Source: Sulfitobacter donghicola DSW-25 = KCTC 12864 = JCM 14565
GTDB taxonomy: Bacteria; Pseudomonadota; Alphaproteobacteria; Rhodobacterales; Rhodobacteraceae
DNA length: 64,000 nucleotides
Direction of reading: 5' to 3'
NCBI RefSeq assembly: GCF_000622405.1
Contig: NZ_JASF01000005.1
Span: 2,604,001 to 2,668,000 of the forward strand
Shown here: positions 55,329 through 64,000 of the stretch, one piece after another
How the letters are laid out: each line of letters starts with the position of its first letter
How positions within the stretch are numbered: the stretch's first letter is position 1
Translations under genes and position numbers: made by a program
Notes under the pieces: model-generated
Seen by the model: only the letters and a program-made list of their open reading frames with translations
The model's database searches: none
Told to the model about the DNA's origin: nothing

Positions 55329-56321
55329 TTAACCCAAGCTCACGCTTGCAGCGGATTCGGGTAGCTCTTCGTCAAACAGGCGCTGGTAGAATTCGGCAAC
55401 TGTCTGGCGCTCTAACTCGTCACATTTGTTGAGAAAGCTCAGGCGGAAGGCATAGCCAACATTGGCAAAGATTTGCGCGTTTTGCGCCCATGCAATGACC
55501 GTACGGGGTGACATCACCGTGGACAGATCACCGTTCATGAAGGCGGTGCGCGTCAGGTCGGCGACCGTGACCATCTGCTTGATGGTTTTGCGCCCTTCAG
55601 CGGTGTTGAATTGCGGGTTCTTGGCCAGAACAATCGCCGCTTCGGCATCAATGCTGAGGTAGTTCAGCGTCGAGACAAGCGACCAGCGGTCCATCTGGCC
55701 TTGGTTGATCTGCTGGGTGCCGTGGTACAGGCCCGTGGTGTCACCCAAACCAACGGTGTTGGCTGTCGCAAAGATGCGGAAATACGGGTGCGGGGTGATT
55801 ACTTTGTTCTGGTCCAGCAAGGTTAGCTTGCCGTCTACTTCCAGCACACGCTGGATCACAAACATAACGTCGGCGCGGCCAGCGTCATATTCATCGAAAA
55901 CAATTGCAGTCGGGGTGCGCAAAGCCCAAGGCAGGATGCCTTCCTGAAAATCGGTAACCTGCTTGCCATCCACCAATTTGATCGCGTCTTTCCCGATCAG
56001 GTCGATCCGGCTGATGTGGCTATCAAGGTTCACGCGCACGGTTGGCCAGTTCAGGCGGCTTGCCACCTGTTCGATGTGGGTGGATTTACCCGTGCCGTGG
56101 TAACCTTGAACCATCACGCGACGGTTGTGCGAGAAACCGGCAAGAATCGCCAGCGTTGTATCCGCATCAAACTTATACGTGCTGTCCAGCTCGGGCACAC
56201 GGTCGGTGCGCTGCTCAAAGCCTTTCACAGTCATGTCTGTGTCGATGCCGAATACCTCACGTACCGAGATATCTTTGGTCGGGGTTGCGTTGAGGTCCAG
56301 TCCGCCGTCAGCCATGCTCAT
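55329..56321 (-). CDS. cobS: Cobaltochelatase AAA+ subunit CobS
   Basis: The 330-residue AAA+ protein shows Walker [16 protein letters not shown], Walker [17 protein letters not shown], and the [20 protein letters not shown] segment of CobS. It powers cobalt insertion together with CobT and CobN. Met1 or Met3 may start the protein. It is the first gene of the cobS-racemase-cobT unit. The 449-base gap before it (56322-56770) holds a J-domain gene terminator and small inverted repeats but no further gene that I can support. Confidence 0.95.
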   Translation of the reverse strand: MSMADGGLDLNATPTKDISVREVFGIDTDMTVKGFEQRTDRVPELDSTYKFDADTTLAILAGFSHNRRVMVQGYHGTGKSTHIEQVASRLNWPTVRVNLDSHISRIDLIGKDAIKLVDGKQVTDFQEGILPWALRTPTAIVFDEYDAGRADVMFVIQRVLEVDGKLTLLDQNKVITPHPYFRIFATANTVGLGDTTGLYHGTQQINQGQMDRWSLVSTLNYLSIDAEAAIVLAKNPQFNTAEGRKTIKQMVTVADLTRTAFMNGDLSTVMSPRTVIAWAQNAQIFANVGYAFRLSFLNKCDELERQTVAEFYQRLFDEELPESAASVSLG

Positions 56322-56720
56322 TCATCCTAAATATATCAGCCCGAGAACTGGGCCATGTGGTTTGAGGTGCAACATATCGTTGAGACGAGCAAGGGAAAGG
56401 CCTAAATTGCACCTGTTTATGACTCCAGATCGTGGATTTGGTGTTTTCTGGGGTGTTCAATGTGAAATTGTATTCTTCTAACAAAGAAAGCGAAGGGGAA
56501 ACTTCGCATTCCCAAGCCAAGGCGATGTTTCTGCCGCAACGTAAATTCAGGATCGTTTTGCAGCGGCGACAGCTTTGCAGGAATTGATGGTGCCTTGAGG
56601 CTGGGATGTTCTGGGGGATGAATGGCTAAGGACCAGCTGGGCGCATGATTTTGCGGGTTCAAATTTCTTGGTCCGTTCTCGCATGAGTATGCGGCATGGC
56701 ATTCGCTGCAAACGCCAAGA

Positions 56721-56750
56721 GCGAAATGGGCGACCCGAAGGGCCGCCCAA
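56721..56750 (-). terminator. Terminator-like hairpin after the J-domain gene
   Basis: On the minus strand GGGCGGCCC and GGGTCGCCC pair around TTC (nine pairs with one G-U), followed by ATTTCG. It lies about 20 bases after the J-domain gene stop. The T tract is short, so it is a moderate candidate. Confidence 0.55.
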
Positions 56751-56770
56751 TAACATTTTGATGTGGTTTG

Positions 56771-57397
56771 TTAGTCTTTGAAATTACGGCTGGTTTTCAA
56801 CTGATCCCAAGCCCAGACAACCAGCTGAAGCTGCTCCTCTTGGCTGCGATCGCCACCGTTCATATCTGGGTGTAGGACTTTGATCAAAGATTTGTAGATC
56901 TTGCGGATCTCTGGCTTTGTCATGTTGTCCTTGGCTTCCAGAACCTCCAGCGCCCGTTTTTCTGTGGGGGGCAGGCGGCGGCCTGCTTGTGGGCCTTTGC
57001 CTGGGTTTTGGGTCGCGTTTGCGCCCAGTACCTGATGGGGGTCTTCAATGCCCAAACGCGCCCACGCACGGGCTTCTGGATCGCCCATCGGTTTGGTGGG
57101 GCGGTCCCAGACTTTGTCTTCGGACAATTGAGCGTTCATTTCGGCCTCGGTTGTGCCGTGGAAGAAATTCCATTTTGTGTTATATTCACGAACGTGTTGC
57201 TGGCAGAACCAATAGTAATCGTCCAACACGTCAGGCGCCTTGGGTGCGCGGTATTTGCCGGCCTCTTCGCAACCTTCGTGATCACAGATGCGTCGGGATG
57301 TTTCCGACGCGCCTGACATGCCTCTGCGTCCGCGCGGATTCTTCTTTTTCGCGGATGAAACAGACATATCAAAACCAAAGGGATCGTCTTTTTTCAT
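56771..57397 (-). CDS. J-domain (DnaJ-type) protein
   Basis: The 208-residue protein has a C-terminal J domain of about 60 residues with the HPD motif in LIKVLHPDMNGGDRSQEE. The N-terminal 140 residues contain CDHEGCEEAGKYRAP, a possible small zinc site, and WFCQQHVREYN. It would stimulate an Hsp70 chaperone. ATG 57397 with AAAGG eight bases upstream is the start. In Rhodobacteraceae such a gene is often next to cobS, but the link is unclear. Confidence 0.88.
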   Translation of the reverse strand: MKKDDPFGFDMSVSSAKKKNPRGRRGMSGASETSRRICDHEGCEEAGKYRAPKAPDVLDDYYWFCQQHVREYNTKWNFFHGTTEAEMNAQLSEDKVWDRPTKPMGDPEARAWARLGIEDPHQVLGANATQNPGKGPQAGRRLPPTEKRALEVLEAKDNMTKPEIRKIYKSLIKVLHPDMNGGDRSQEEQLQLVVWAWDQLKTSRNFKD

Positions 57398-57492
57398 GGG
57401 TGCACCTTTCCGACTCAGGCCCGTCACTCTAAACGTGTGGCTGTCAGAGGGAAGGGGGCGAAGCGAAAAAAATCGCCTTCATAGGAGGGTTT

Positions 57493-57750
57493 ATGGCCAT
57501 CAAAGAAGAAATCGAAAAAGCATTGGAAACGGCCTTTGCGATTGAGCGCCTAACCGTGGAAGATGTGAGCGAAGCACACCGTGGGCATGCGGGCTTTCGC
57601 GAAGGGGGCGAGACCCATTTTGATGTGTCTATTCGCGCGCCAGATTTCGCGGGCCTAAGCCGTTTGGCTAAACATCGCGCTGTTCATAGCGCCCTTGGGG
57701 CTGATTTAATCAGTCGTATCCACGCCTTAGCTTTGGATATCAATCCTTAG
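57493..57750 (+). CDS. bolA: BolA family protein
   Basis: The 85-residue protein has the BolA fold pattern: IEKALETAFAIERLTVEDVS, then HRGHAGFREGGETHFDVSIR and HRAVHSALGADLISRIHAL, with the conserved histidine region. BolA proteins work with monothiol glutaredoxins in iron-sulfur and stress control. TAGGAGGG lies about 6 bases before the start. Its 3' end overlaps the convergent DUF4177 gene by 11 bases. Confidence 0.94.
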   Translation: MAIKEEIEKALETAFAIERLTVEDVSEAHRGHAGFREGGETHFDVSIRAPDFAGLSRLAKHRAVHSALGADLISRIHALALDINP

Positions 57751-58240
57751 GGGCTTCTTCATCGTCCATCGGCCCGTCCGCGTCATCCTCACCCGTGGTT
57801 TCAGATGAAACATTTCTGGCGCGGGCCAGAATGCTAAGAGATGCGCCGATATTGGCGTCAAATTCAGTGTCTTCCACCCCGTTGTCCGCTAATGGCAGCG
57901 CGCCTGCGGCCTGTTGTTCATTGGCCATTTCAAAGGCTTCGTCTGCCTCTTGTGTGGGCATTGACGGCGCGGGAAGCAGCTCGGGTTGGAATTCAGCGGC
58001 ATCGCCAGAACGGGGGCGGCGAAAGACCAGCACATTGCGCCACTCGGTTGTTGTGCCTGCGATGCCTGATCGCTCAACAGACGGCAGGGTTTCTGATCGC
58101 TGGTATTCCCAGCCATAACCAGACATCCCGTTCATAAGTTCCTGAAGGGCAAAGGAAAATTTGGCTTCCGCGCCACGCACGCCTTTGCCTTTGATGCCCT
58201 TTGTCGGGGCAGGAACAACTTTGTATTCATAGCGGATCAT
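57740..58240 (-). CDS. DUF4177-type protein with acidic tail
   Basis: The 166-residue protein begins with a DUF4177-like part (MIRYEYKVVPAPTKG, then GYGWEYQRSETLPS and TTTEWRNVLVFRR). An acidic, low-complexity C-terminal half follows and ends in DDADGPMDDEEAPKD. Function is unknown. It overlaps bolA tail-to-tail by 11 bases. Confidence 0.8.
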   Translation of the reverse strand: MIRYEYKVVPAPTKGIKGKGVRGAEAKFSFALQELMNGMSGYGWEYQRSETLPSVERSGIAGTTTEWRNVLVFRRPRSGDAAEFQPELLPAPSMPTQEADEAFEMANEQQAAGALPLADNGVEDTEFDANIGASLSILARARNVSSETTGEDDADGPMDDEEAPKD

Positions 58241-58329
58241 GGGCAGGGCTTTCGCGTGGTTTGCGCTGTTCTAACTTAGGGGAAAGTGAAAGGGAACAGA
58301 AGGTCTGCTCCTCTCTCATTCGATTTGTC

Positions 58330-58362
58330 GCAGGGCGGCGTTGTGAAACCGCCCCCTGCGCG
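58330..58362 (-). terminator. GC-rich hairpin after the thioesterase gene
   Basis: CGCAGGG-c-GGCG on the plus strand pairs with CGCC-CCCTGCG (eleven pairs, one bulge). It lies about 20 bases after the thioesterase stop on the minus strand. ACAAAT follows in that direction rather than a T tract, so the terminator role is likely but weak. Confidence 0.5.
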
Positions 58363-58379
58363 ACAGGGCGCTAGGTGAT

Positions 58380-58859
58380 CTATTTTTGTGCAATCGCGAT
58401 TTTACGGCCCACGCGGTCGGGCAGGGGGCTGCTTTTTTGGGCGTCTTTCATTTTCGCAAGATTGGCCAAGATGTCGTCGGGCATCGGAGCAACGCGGGGT
58501 CTATCGCCAGATTGGTCAACATGCAGGGTCAGTGCCTCGCCCGTCGCAGCCAGCCAGCCGTCTTCGTGCCAAAGCTCTTGAAAGATGTGGAACCGCTTTT
58601 CATCAAAATCGATCAGCCGCACAGTTGAGGTGACTTTGTCGCCCTCATGTAACTCGCGCACATAGCAGATATGAAATTCCGCCACATAGGTCGTGCAACC
58701 GGTCCGCTCGCGGTAATCAGGGCCAAAGCCGATCAAAGGATAAGTTTGATCCGCGCTTTTATCCATTAAGACCGAGTAATACGCCATGTTCAGGTGGCCG
58801 TTATAATCGATCCATTCGGGCAAAACGGTGAGCGGGGAAGTGCGAAAAACATCTGTCAT
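58380..58859 (-). CDS. Acyl-CoA thioesterase, hotdog fold
   Basis: The 159-residue protein has a 4HBT-type hotdog sequence: WIDYNGHLNMAYYSVLMDK (with the catalytic aspartate/asparagine region) and YVRELHEGDKVTSTVRLIDF. It resembles the thioesterases near carnitine or betaine degradation genes in Rhodobacteraceae. No such genes are nearby, so the substrate is unknown. Confidence 0.85.
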   Translation of the reverse strand: MTDVFRTSPLTVLPEWIDYNGHLNMAYYSVLMDKSADQTYPLIGFGPDYRERTGCTTYVAEFHICYVRELHEGDKVTSTVRLIDFDEKRFHIFQELWHEDGWLAATGEALTLHVDQSGDRPRVAPMPDDILANLAKMKDAQKSSPLPDRVGRKIAIAQK

Positions 58860-58927
58860 TCAGAGGGTTTATCACAGGCCGTTCAAGCAGGCGAGATCGT
58901 ATTTCGCTTACGCGGGGGCGCAAGGTG

Positions 58928-58955
58928 GGGCTTGGGGGCGATCACCCCCAAGCCC
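58928..58955 (-). terminator. Long GC hairpin after gatB
   Basis: GGGCTTGGGGG (58928-58938) pairs perfectly with CCCCCAAGCCC (58945-58955), an 11-bp stem with a 6-base loop. It lies 10 bases beyond the gatB stop, before the thioesterase. No T tract follows on the minus strand. It may work as a terminator or as an mRNA 3' stabiliser. Confidence 0.55.
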
Positions 58956-58965
58956 TTATCGCTGC

Positions 58966-60477
58966 TTAGCCTTTCAGCTTGGCTGCGACCAATTGGTTCA
59001 CGGCCTTTGGATTGGCCTTGCCGCCTGTGGCTTTCATCACCTGACCCACAAACCAACCGGCGAGTTTCGGGTTCTCGCGGGCTTTGGCGACCTGATCGGG
59101 GTTCGCGGCGATGATTTCATCCACAGCGGCCTCGATTGCGCCAGTGTCGGTAACCTGCTTGAGGCCTTCGGTCTCAACGATTTCCGCAGGGTCGCGGCCC
59201 GTTGTATAGGTGATTTCAAAGACGTCTTTGGCGATCTTGCCCGAAATTGCGTCAGAGGCGATCAGGTCAATGATCCCACCCAGCAGAGCAGGGGTGACGG
59301 GGCTTTCCGAGATGTCTTTTTCGTCCTTTTTCAGGCGGCCAAACAATTCGTTGATGACCCAGTTTGCGGTCATCTTGCCATCGCGGCCTTTGGCGGTTTC
59401 CTCAAAGTAGGACGAGCTATCCAGATCGGCAGTCAGAACCGATGCATCATAGTCAGACAGACCAAAGTCGTTGATAAAACGGGCTTTCTTGGCGTCTGGT
59501 AGCTCGGGCAAGGTTGCCGCGATCTGGTCAACCCATGCTTGTTCGATCTCCAATGGCAGCAGATCGGGGTCGGGGAAGTAGCGGTAATCATGCGCTTCTT
59601 CCTTGGAGCGCATCGAGCGGGTTTCCTGTTTGTCTGGGTCAAACAGGCGTGTCTCTTGGGTGACTTCTCCGCCTGCTTCGACAATCGCGATCTGGCGCTT
59701 GGCCTCTACGTCGATGGCCTGCTGGATAAAGCGCATGGAGTTCATGTTTTTGATTTCGCAGCGCGTGCCAAGGTGGCCGAAATCACCTGTGGCCTTGTAC
59801 TTTTCGTACTGACCTGGAGCACAGATCGACACGTTCACGTCCGCGCGCATCGCGCCTGATTGCATATCACCGTTACAGGTACCCAAATAGCGCAGGATCT
59901 GGCGCAGTTTGGCCAGATAGGCGGCTGCCTCTTCTGGGCCGCGAATGTCAGGGCGTGACACGATTTCCATCAGGGCGACGCCTGTGCGGTTCAAATCCAC
60001 AAAGGACATGTTCGGATCCATATCATGGATCGATTTGCCTGCGTCCTGCTCTAGGTGGATGCGCTCAACGCCGACCAAACGGGCCGTGCCATCACCCATT
60101 TCAACCAGCACTTCGCCTTCGCCCACGATGGGGTGGTACAGCTGGGAAATCTGATAGCCCTGCGGCAAGTCAGGGTAGAAATAGTTTTTGCGGTCAAAGG
60201 CAGACCACAGGTTGATCTCGGCCTTCAGGCCAAGGCCCGTGCGCACCGCTTGTTCTACACAATATTCGTTGATCGTGGGCAGCATGCCGGGCATGGCCGC
60301 GTCAACAAAGGCGACATTGCTGTTTGGCTCGGCGCCAAATTTGGTCGAGGCGGCAGAAAACAGTTTTGCGTTTGAAGAAACCTGCGCATGGACTTCCATG
60401 CCGATCACCAGCTCCCAATCCTGTTTGGCACCTGCGATGGTGCGGACTTTTGGGGTGTCATAGGTGAGGTCTAGCAT
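58966..60477 (-). CDS. gatB: Asp-tRNA(Asn)/Glu-tRNA(Gln) amidotransferase subunit B
   Basis: The 503-residue protein has the GatB kinase-like core: [56 protein letters not shown] and [13 protein letters not shown]. The C-terminal GatB/YqeY helical domain ends in [17 protein letters not shown]. It activates and amidates mischarged tRNA together with GatA and GatC, which are not in the window. Confidence 0.97.
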   Translation of the reverse strand: MLDLTYDTPKVRTIAGAKQDWELVIGMEVHAQVSSNAKLFSAASTKFGAEPNSNVAFVDAAMPGMLPTINEYCVEQAVRTGLGLKAEINLWSAFDRKNYFYPDLPQGYQISQLYHPIVGEGEVLVEMGDGTARLVGVERIHLEQDAGKSIHDMDPNMSFVDLNRTGVALMEIVSRPDIRGPEEAAAYLAKLRQILRYLGTCNGDMQSGAMRADVNVSICAPGQYEKYKATGDFGHLGTRCEIKNMNSMRFIQQAIDVEAKRQIAIVEAGGEVTQETRLFDPDKQETRSMRSKEEAHDYRYFPDPDLLPLEIEQAWVDQIAATLPELPDAKKARFINDFGLSDYDASVLTADLDSSSYFEETAKGRDGKMTANWVINELFGRLKKDEKDISESPVTPALLGGIIDLIASDAISGKIAKDVFEITYTTGRDPAEIVETEGLKQVTDTGAIEAAVDEIIAANPDQVAKARENPKLAGWFVGQVMKATGGKANPKAVNQLVAAKLKG

Positions 60478-60640
60478 GGAAACGCCTTTCGCTGGTTGTT
60501 GTGACGGGTTTAGCGGGGGGCGTTGAGGGGAGCAAGAGGGCGAAAGCCAATGGGGCGGATTAGTCGAGCCAAGTTTGAGCCAGCACGCTTTGTTTGGCTA
60601 CTCTTTGCGCGTATTTGTTTCCTGAGGCGTGATTTGACGG

Positions 60641-62053
60641 TTAGGTGGCAACCGATGTCGGGCCTTGGTCCGTAAAGACAATGCGCTGGCCTGCGGCGAT
60701 TTCGCGTTTGAACAGCCCTGCAATGATGCGCAAAGCATCCTCTTGGCCAGCGGCCGCAAACCGAGAGGCAGAGGCGACGCGCAGGTTATTGGCAAACCCT
60801 TGGGCGGCATGGGCCCAGATCATCGGGTGAAGTTCGGTGAGGTGTTCACGCACGATCCAGTCAGCACATTCCGCAATCAGGGCGCGGTTGGCGTCTGCTG
60901 CATCATTGCCTGAAAACGCTTGGCCTATTGTGTTGGCGCAATATGCCGCCAGCAAGTTAACGGTGTGGGGTTCGGGGCGATGATTAACAATGTCGCGCAG
61001 GCCTTCGATAAAGAAGGGCAAATCCAGACGGGCGCAGGCTTCGTCATCGACGCTGATCGCATCAAACATAACCCACGTGTACCCGCCAGCGCCCCACGTC
61101 TGCTGAGTGCGCGCAGCAGTGCGGCGGGCTTCCAGCTCTAGCGCGTCATATGAACCATACCAACGGGGCAACATATGTGTCCCGAGGGCGCGCAACGGGC
61201 TGGTGTTTTCGGGGTTCAGGTCAATCAGGGCTTCATAGCGGTCTGCAACGGTTTTGCTGGTGCAATCGGCACCCCGTTGCAACGCACAAGAGGTGCTTGC
61301 CAAGAGAGCGGAGGTTTCAGGTTTCCCTTTAAAGGATTGGACAATCTCGCGCGCCCGAGCGAAATGCGCTTCAAAGGCTTCGCGATTGCGGGGCGCAATT
61401 TCCACATCCCATCCAATACCGCGCCACGCCCAAGCCATATCCATATGCGCCTGCGCCACAATGCATCCGATAACATAGTCATGTGCATGTTCGGCTAAAA
61501 CAAACTCCAAGGCTTCGATGCCCATCATCAATGGCGCATCTTGTTCGGGGGTGCGGTCGAGCAATGCGTGCTCAACTGCCAGAACAACATCAGCGCGCGC
61601 CCCAAAGGAAAGCAGCTCGGCCACATTCATGCCCCCTGGTGTCATTGCGTTTTCTGCATCGGCGGCAGCAATTAACTTTGATAGTTTTGCCCAGTCTTCT
61701 TGGCGCACCAATTTCAAAGCTTTGTTCTGGTGTTCATCGCGAATGCGCTCTTCGCCTGTCGGATCGGGGCAGGGGATGCTCAGCTTGGCTGCGATGTTTG
61801 CGACGAAATCGTTCTTTGCAGCGTTTGGTTTCTCGCTCGGGGTAACCTCTTTAAACAAGGGTTCTTCAGGAATGGGGAGAGGGTCGGGGCGTTTGGTTGG
61901 CTGGCGTTTGCGCAGGGGCGAGGGCGCGCGTGATTTTGCGCCCCTCTCAGCGGGGCGGTCTTGCAAAGCCGTTTTAGCATAGCGCGATTCCAGCGATTTT
62001 GACCTTTGTTCAAGGCCCGAAATCTTGCGGAAAAAGGATGCCAATTGCGTCAT
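60641..62053 (-). CDS. 470-residue protein of unknown function
   Basis: The protein starts best at ATG 62053 (MTQLASFFRKI); an upstream frame to 62203 adds an unlikely tail. No strong ribosome site precedes it. The first 100 residues are basic and proline-rich (RKRPTKR-like) and look disordered. The rest is helical with a repeated pattern. The segment LPRWYGSYDALELEARR resembles the LMPRWGGSWE-type motif of DUF4034 proteins, which is a weak similarity. There is no signal peptide and no membrane helix, so a cytoplasmic role is likely. Confidence 0.7.
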   Translation of the reverse strand: MTQLASFFRKISGLEQRSKSLESRYAKTALQDRPAERGAKSRAPSPLRKRQPTKRPDPLPIPEEPLFKEVTPSEKPNAAKNDFVANIAAKLSIPCPDPTGEERIRDEHQNKALKLVRQEDWAKLSKLIAAADAENAMTPGGMNVAELLSFGARADVVLAVEHALLDRTPEQDAPLMMGIEALEFVLAEHAHDYVIGCIVAQAHMDMAWAWRGIGWDVEIAPRNREAFEAHFARAREIVQSFKGKPETSALLASTSCALQRGADCTSKTVADRYEALIDLNPENTSPLRALGTHMLPRWYGSYDALELEARRTAARTQQTWGAGGYTWVMFDAISVDDEACARLDLPFFIEGLRDIVNHRPEPHTVNLLAAYCANTIGQAFSGNDAADANRALIAECADWIVREHLTELHPMIWAHAAQGFANNLRVASASRFAAAGQEDALRIIAGLFKREIAAGQRIVFTDQGPTSVAT

Positions 62054-62286
62054 AGTACCGTCCAATGTCGAAATTTTAATTCGTCGTGCTATTGAATTTG
62101 GCCGATCATTTGGGCGTGAAAGTGGCGCTGGAACGTTTAAGTGGCGAAATTCACAGGGCATTTGTTTCGCGAGCTTGGTGGATTCGGCGCAGCGCTGGTG
62201 CAATGTTGCTTATCGGGGAACAATTGGCACTGGGCCGCGGGCAAAATACTTGTCAGCGGTGATTTTCAACGACCATACTATGCGCC

Positions 62287-63174
62287 ATGAGTTTAAAGTT
62301 TGAAAAAATCCGGTTTGATGGTTTGTGGCCAATAGCTCCTGTCTGGGGCTTTGGGGTGTCTTTAATGTTGGCTTTCGGGGGGCAAGAGGCATTCGCCAAC
62401 GAGCAACCACAAATACGGCCACCTTCGGGGGCGTTGGTTCGATCCTCTGTTTCAGATGTTGCGATCCCGCCAGAAAGCCAGCCGCAGGAACAGGCGGAAA
62501 CTGGCAATGCGGCAGAAGGTGACGCTGGCGCGCAAGGGGGCATTGGTGCCGAAAAGGAGGCTGTCCCTGCAGCGGTAGAGACACAGCATGTGAACACGGT
62601 CTCGTTTGATATTCGCCCACCTGCCAGATCACCTCATATTCCCAAAACGCGTTGGCAGCATATGCAGGGGCATTCGCTGTGGACGCGGGCGGCTATATCG
62701 GCGCTGAAATCACACGGGAGCCCTTTGGTTGAAATGGTGCCGCGTGACATTGCCAACTGGTGTCCGGCATATAGCGATAATGATGATGACCAGCGCCGCG
62801 CCTTTTGGGTTGGCTATATGTCTGCACTTGCCAAACATGAAAGCACTTATAAACCGTGGGCGGTTGGCGGCGGCGGGCGCTGGTATGGGTTGCTTCAGAT
62901 CCTGCCCGCAACTGCGCGAGGGTATAAGTGTAACGTGGGCACTGGAGAGGCGTTGAAAAACGGAGCTGCAAACCTAAGCTGCGCTGTGCGGATCATGGCC
63001 TTTACGGTGAAACGTGACGGCGTCATCCATGGGCGTGACAAAAAATGGCGCGGCGTATCGGCGGATTGGGGGCCCATGCGCAGCAGCGCGAAACGTCAGG
63101 ATATGGCTGGCTGGCTCAAACGCCAGAACTATTGCAGGTTGCGCAATAGCACGCGCCCCAAATCGCGCCCTTAA
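62287..63174 (+). CDS. Lytic transglycosylase-like protein (SLT fold)
   Basis: The 295-residue protein has an N-terminal signal-like hydrophobic segment ending near EAFANEQ. A low-complexity Ala/Glu/Gln region of about 65 residues follows, then a C-terminal SLT-like domain with ALAKHESTYKPWAV (likely catalytic Glu in KHE) and GRWYGLLQILPATARGYKC. It would cleave peptidoglycan glycan strands in the periplasm. It overlaps the next gene tail-to-tail by 4 bases. Confidence 0.82.
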   Translation: MSLKFEKIRFDGLWPIAPVWGFGVSLMLAFGGQEAFANEQPQIRPPSGALVRSSVSDVAIPPESQPQEQAETGNAAEGDAGAQGGIGAEKEAVPAAVETQHVNTVSFDIRPPARSPHIPKTRWQHMQGHSLWTRAAISALKSHGSPLVEMVPRDIANWCPAYSDNDDDQRRAFWVGYMSALAKHESTYKPWAVGGGGRWYGLLQILPATARGYKCNVGTGEALKNGAANLSCAVRIMAFTVKRDGVIHGRDKKWRGVSADWGPMRSSAKRQDMAGWLKRQNYCRLRNSTRPKSRP

Positions 63175-63605
63175 CCCAATAGCGAAAAATGATGCCTTTG
63201 CGTCTGCACCCCTGCGTCTTTTGCAAGGGGTTCAAGAATGGCATGGGGCGGTGTGGCCTGCACAGGAACGCGGATTTTCACACCCGAGGGACGCACTACC
63301 GTCAAACGGACGGACATGTCTAGGCGGGTATCAAAGCGCAGATGATCAACCTCTGACAAGGCGATGCTTGCCTCTTGGCGCCCCGTTTCCCAACGGATCG
63401 TGTTATCGTCCAACGAAAATGTCGCGGTCGGGTTTGCAGCCAGCTCAAACGCGGCGGGCAAGGTAAACGCGCCTAAAATAGCCAATACAACGGCTGACGC
63501 ATCCAGCAAGAAATAAGCGGCAAAAAGCGCGACCCAGATCAATACCAAGATCACAGCCGTCAAAGGGCGGCGTCCCTGTGTCTGGTAGGTATAGGGGAGG
63601 GTCAT
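63171..63605 (-). CDS. Small membrane protein of unknown function
   Basis: The 144-residue protein has two hydrophobic segments near the N-terminus (ILVLIWVALFAAYFLL and the next 20 residues) and a beta-rich C-terminal part (FSLDDNTIRWETGRQE, then IRVPVQATPPHAIL). The layout, two helices followed by a PH-like domain, is common in small bacterial membrane proteins. I do not recognise a specific family. It overlaps the next gene upstream by 4 bases (ATGA at 63602-63605). Confidence 0.72.
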   Translation of the reverse strand: MTLPYTYQTQGRRPLTAVILVLIWVALFAAYFLLDASAVVLAILGAFTLPAAFELAANPTATFSLDDNTIRWETGRQEASIALSEVDHLRFDTRLDMSVRLTVVRPSGVKIRVPVQATPPHAILEPLAKDAGVQTQRHHFSLLG

Positions 63606-63976
63606 GCAGTGCGGAAAATGCGGGCGAGCGCGCCCATGGCATCGGCTTGGCGCGCGCTGGGCATGCCCTTGGTTCCTGCGGCTGTCATATCGCCAAGAAC
63701 ATTCATCATTTTGCCAAAATACGGGCCATGGTCCAATTGTTTTAACCTTTTGGTCAGGCGATCAAAGGCGGGAGTAGGCCCGCCCCCCTGATCCACCAAC
63801 CAAGGCGCCAAGGTGCAAAAATCGTCAATCTGGAGGGGGTCAACCTGCAGATGTTTTGACACGGCCTTGGCCAGCGTTTCCTCACACGGTTCTTGATTGT
63901 CGTCCATTTGCGCAAATGCAAAAGCCATCGCAGCGACGCAGAGTTCGGGGCTGTGAAGGCTCGTGATTGAATGCAC
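63602..63976 (-). CDS. Hypothetical protein, possibly continuing off the window
   Basis: The visible protein is 124 residues from a GTG at 63976, but the same frame stays open to the window edge and no clear ribosome site precedes that GTG. The true start may lie outside. The sequence is mainly helical (PELCVAAMAFAFAQMDD, then FDRLTKRLKQLDHGPYFGKM and MGALARIF). I do not recognise a family. It is coupled to the downstream membrane protein by an ATGA overlap. Confidence 0.65.
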   Translation of the reverse strand: MHSITSLHSPELCVAAMAFAFAQMDDNQEPCEETLAKAVSKHLQVDPLQIDDFCTLAPWLVDQGGGPTPAFDRLTKRLKQLDHGPYFGKMMNVLGDMTAAGTKGMPSARQADAMGALARIFRTA

Positions 63977-64000
63977 ATTTGGCTGAGCCTTGAAGCCAAC

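Overview
The window is chromosomal DNA of a marine alphaproteobacterium. It most likely comes from the Rhodobacteraceae (Roseobacter group). The pointers are a TRAP transporter operon, DUF2484 proteins inside the division and cell-wall (dcw) cluster, a DUF1127 gene surrounded by CCUCCUCCC-loop RNAs, an UpsM-like leader before mraZ, aerobic-type cobaltochelatase cobS/cobT, and an Ala/Pro/Gln-rich FtsZ linker. No phage, insertion sequence, plasmid or CRISPR features were seen.

Bases 1-6230 hold two divergent catabolic units. On the minus strand a DadA-like FAD dehydrogenase is followed by TRAP genes dctP, dctQ, dctM and a racemase-family gene cut by the window edge. On the plus strand lie the two subunits of a sulfopyruvate-decarboxylase-like enzyme (comDE). 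Together they may form a route for a sulfonated or D-amino acid. Bases 6430-11190 hold a surface-lipoprotein-like gene coupled to a Slam-like outer-membrane protein (type XI secretion), then a NarX-type histidine kinase and a LuxR-type regulator. A tRNA-Gly(GCC), a MAPEG protein, pyruvate carboxylase, a small lipoprotein, an FMN-dependent 2-hydroxy-acid dehydrogenase and a UvrD/PcrA helicase follow.

Bases 19880-20670 form an RNA-rich stretch. A 72-residue DUF1127 gene is followed by four hairpins and preceded by three more, all on the minus strand and all with CCUCCC-type loops. This resembles the RSP_6037-CcsR1-4 locus of Rhodobacter sphaeroides and the cuckoo RNA family. A shared promoter-upstream element occurs before the DUF1127 gene, before the upstream hairpin cluster and before pyc. 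Mrp and a membrane protein come next.

Bases 22750-48760 are a nearly complete dcw cluster: mraZ, rsmH, ftsL, ftsI, murE, murF, mraY, an ACT-domain gene, murD, an antisense YhiN-type flavoprotein, ftsW, murG, murC, three small membrane-protein genes, murB, ddl, ftsQ, ftsA, ftsZ, lpxC, bamD and recN. Its long leader carries TGGG repeats like MraZ boxes and an intrinsic terminator ahead of mraZ, as in the UpsM leader. Bases 48820-64000 hold mostly housekeeping genes: a ClC transporter, DUF427, aminopeptidase P, cobT, a racemase-like protein lacking both usual cysteines, cobS, a J-domain protein, bolA, DUF4177, a thioesterase, gatB, a 470-residue unknown, a lytic transglycosylase-like protein and two small hypotheticals at the right edge.
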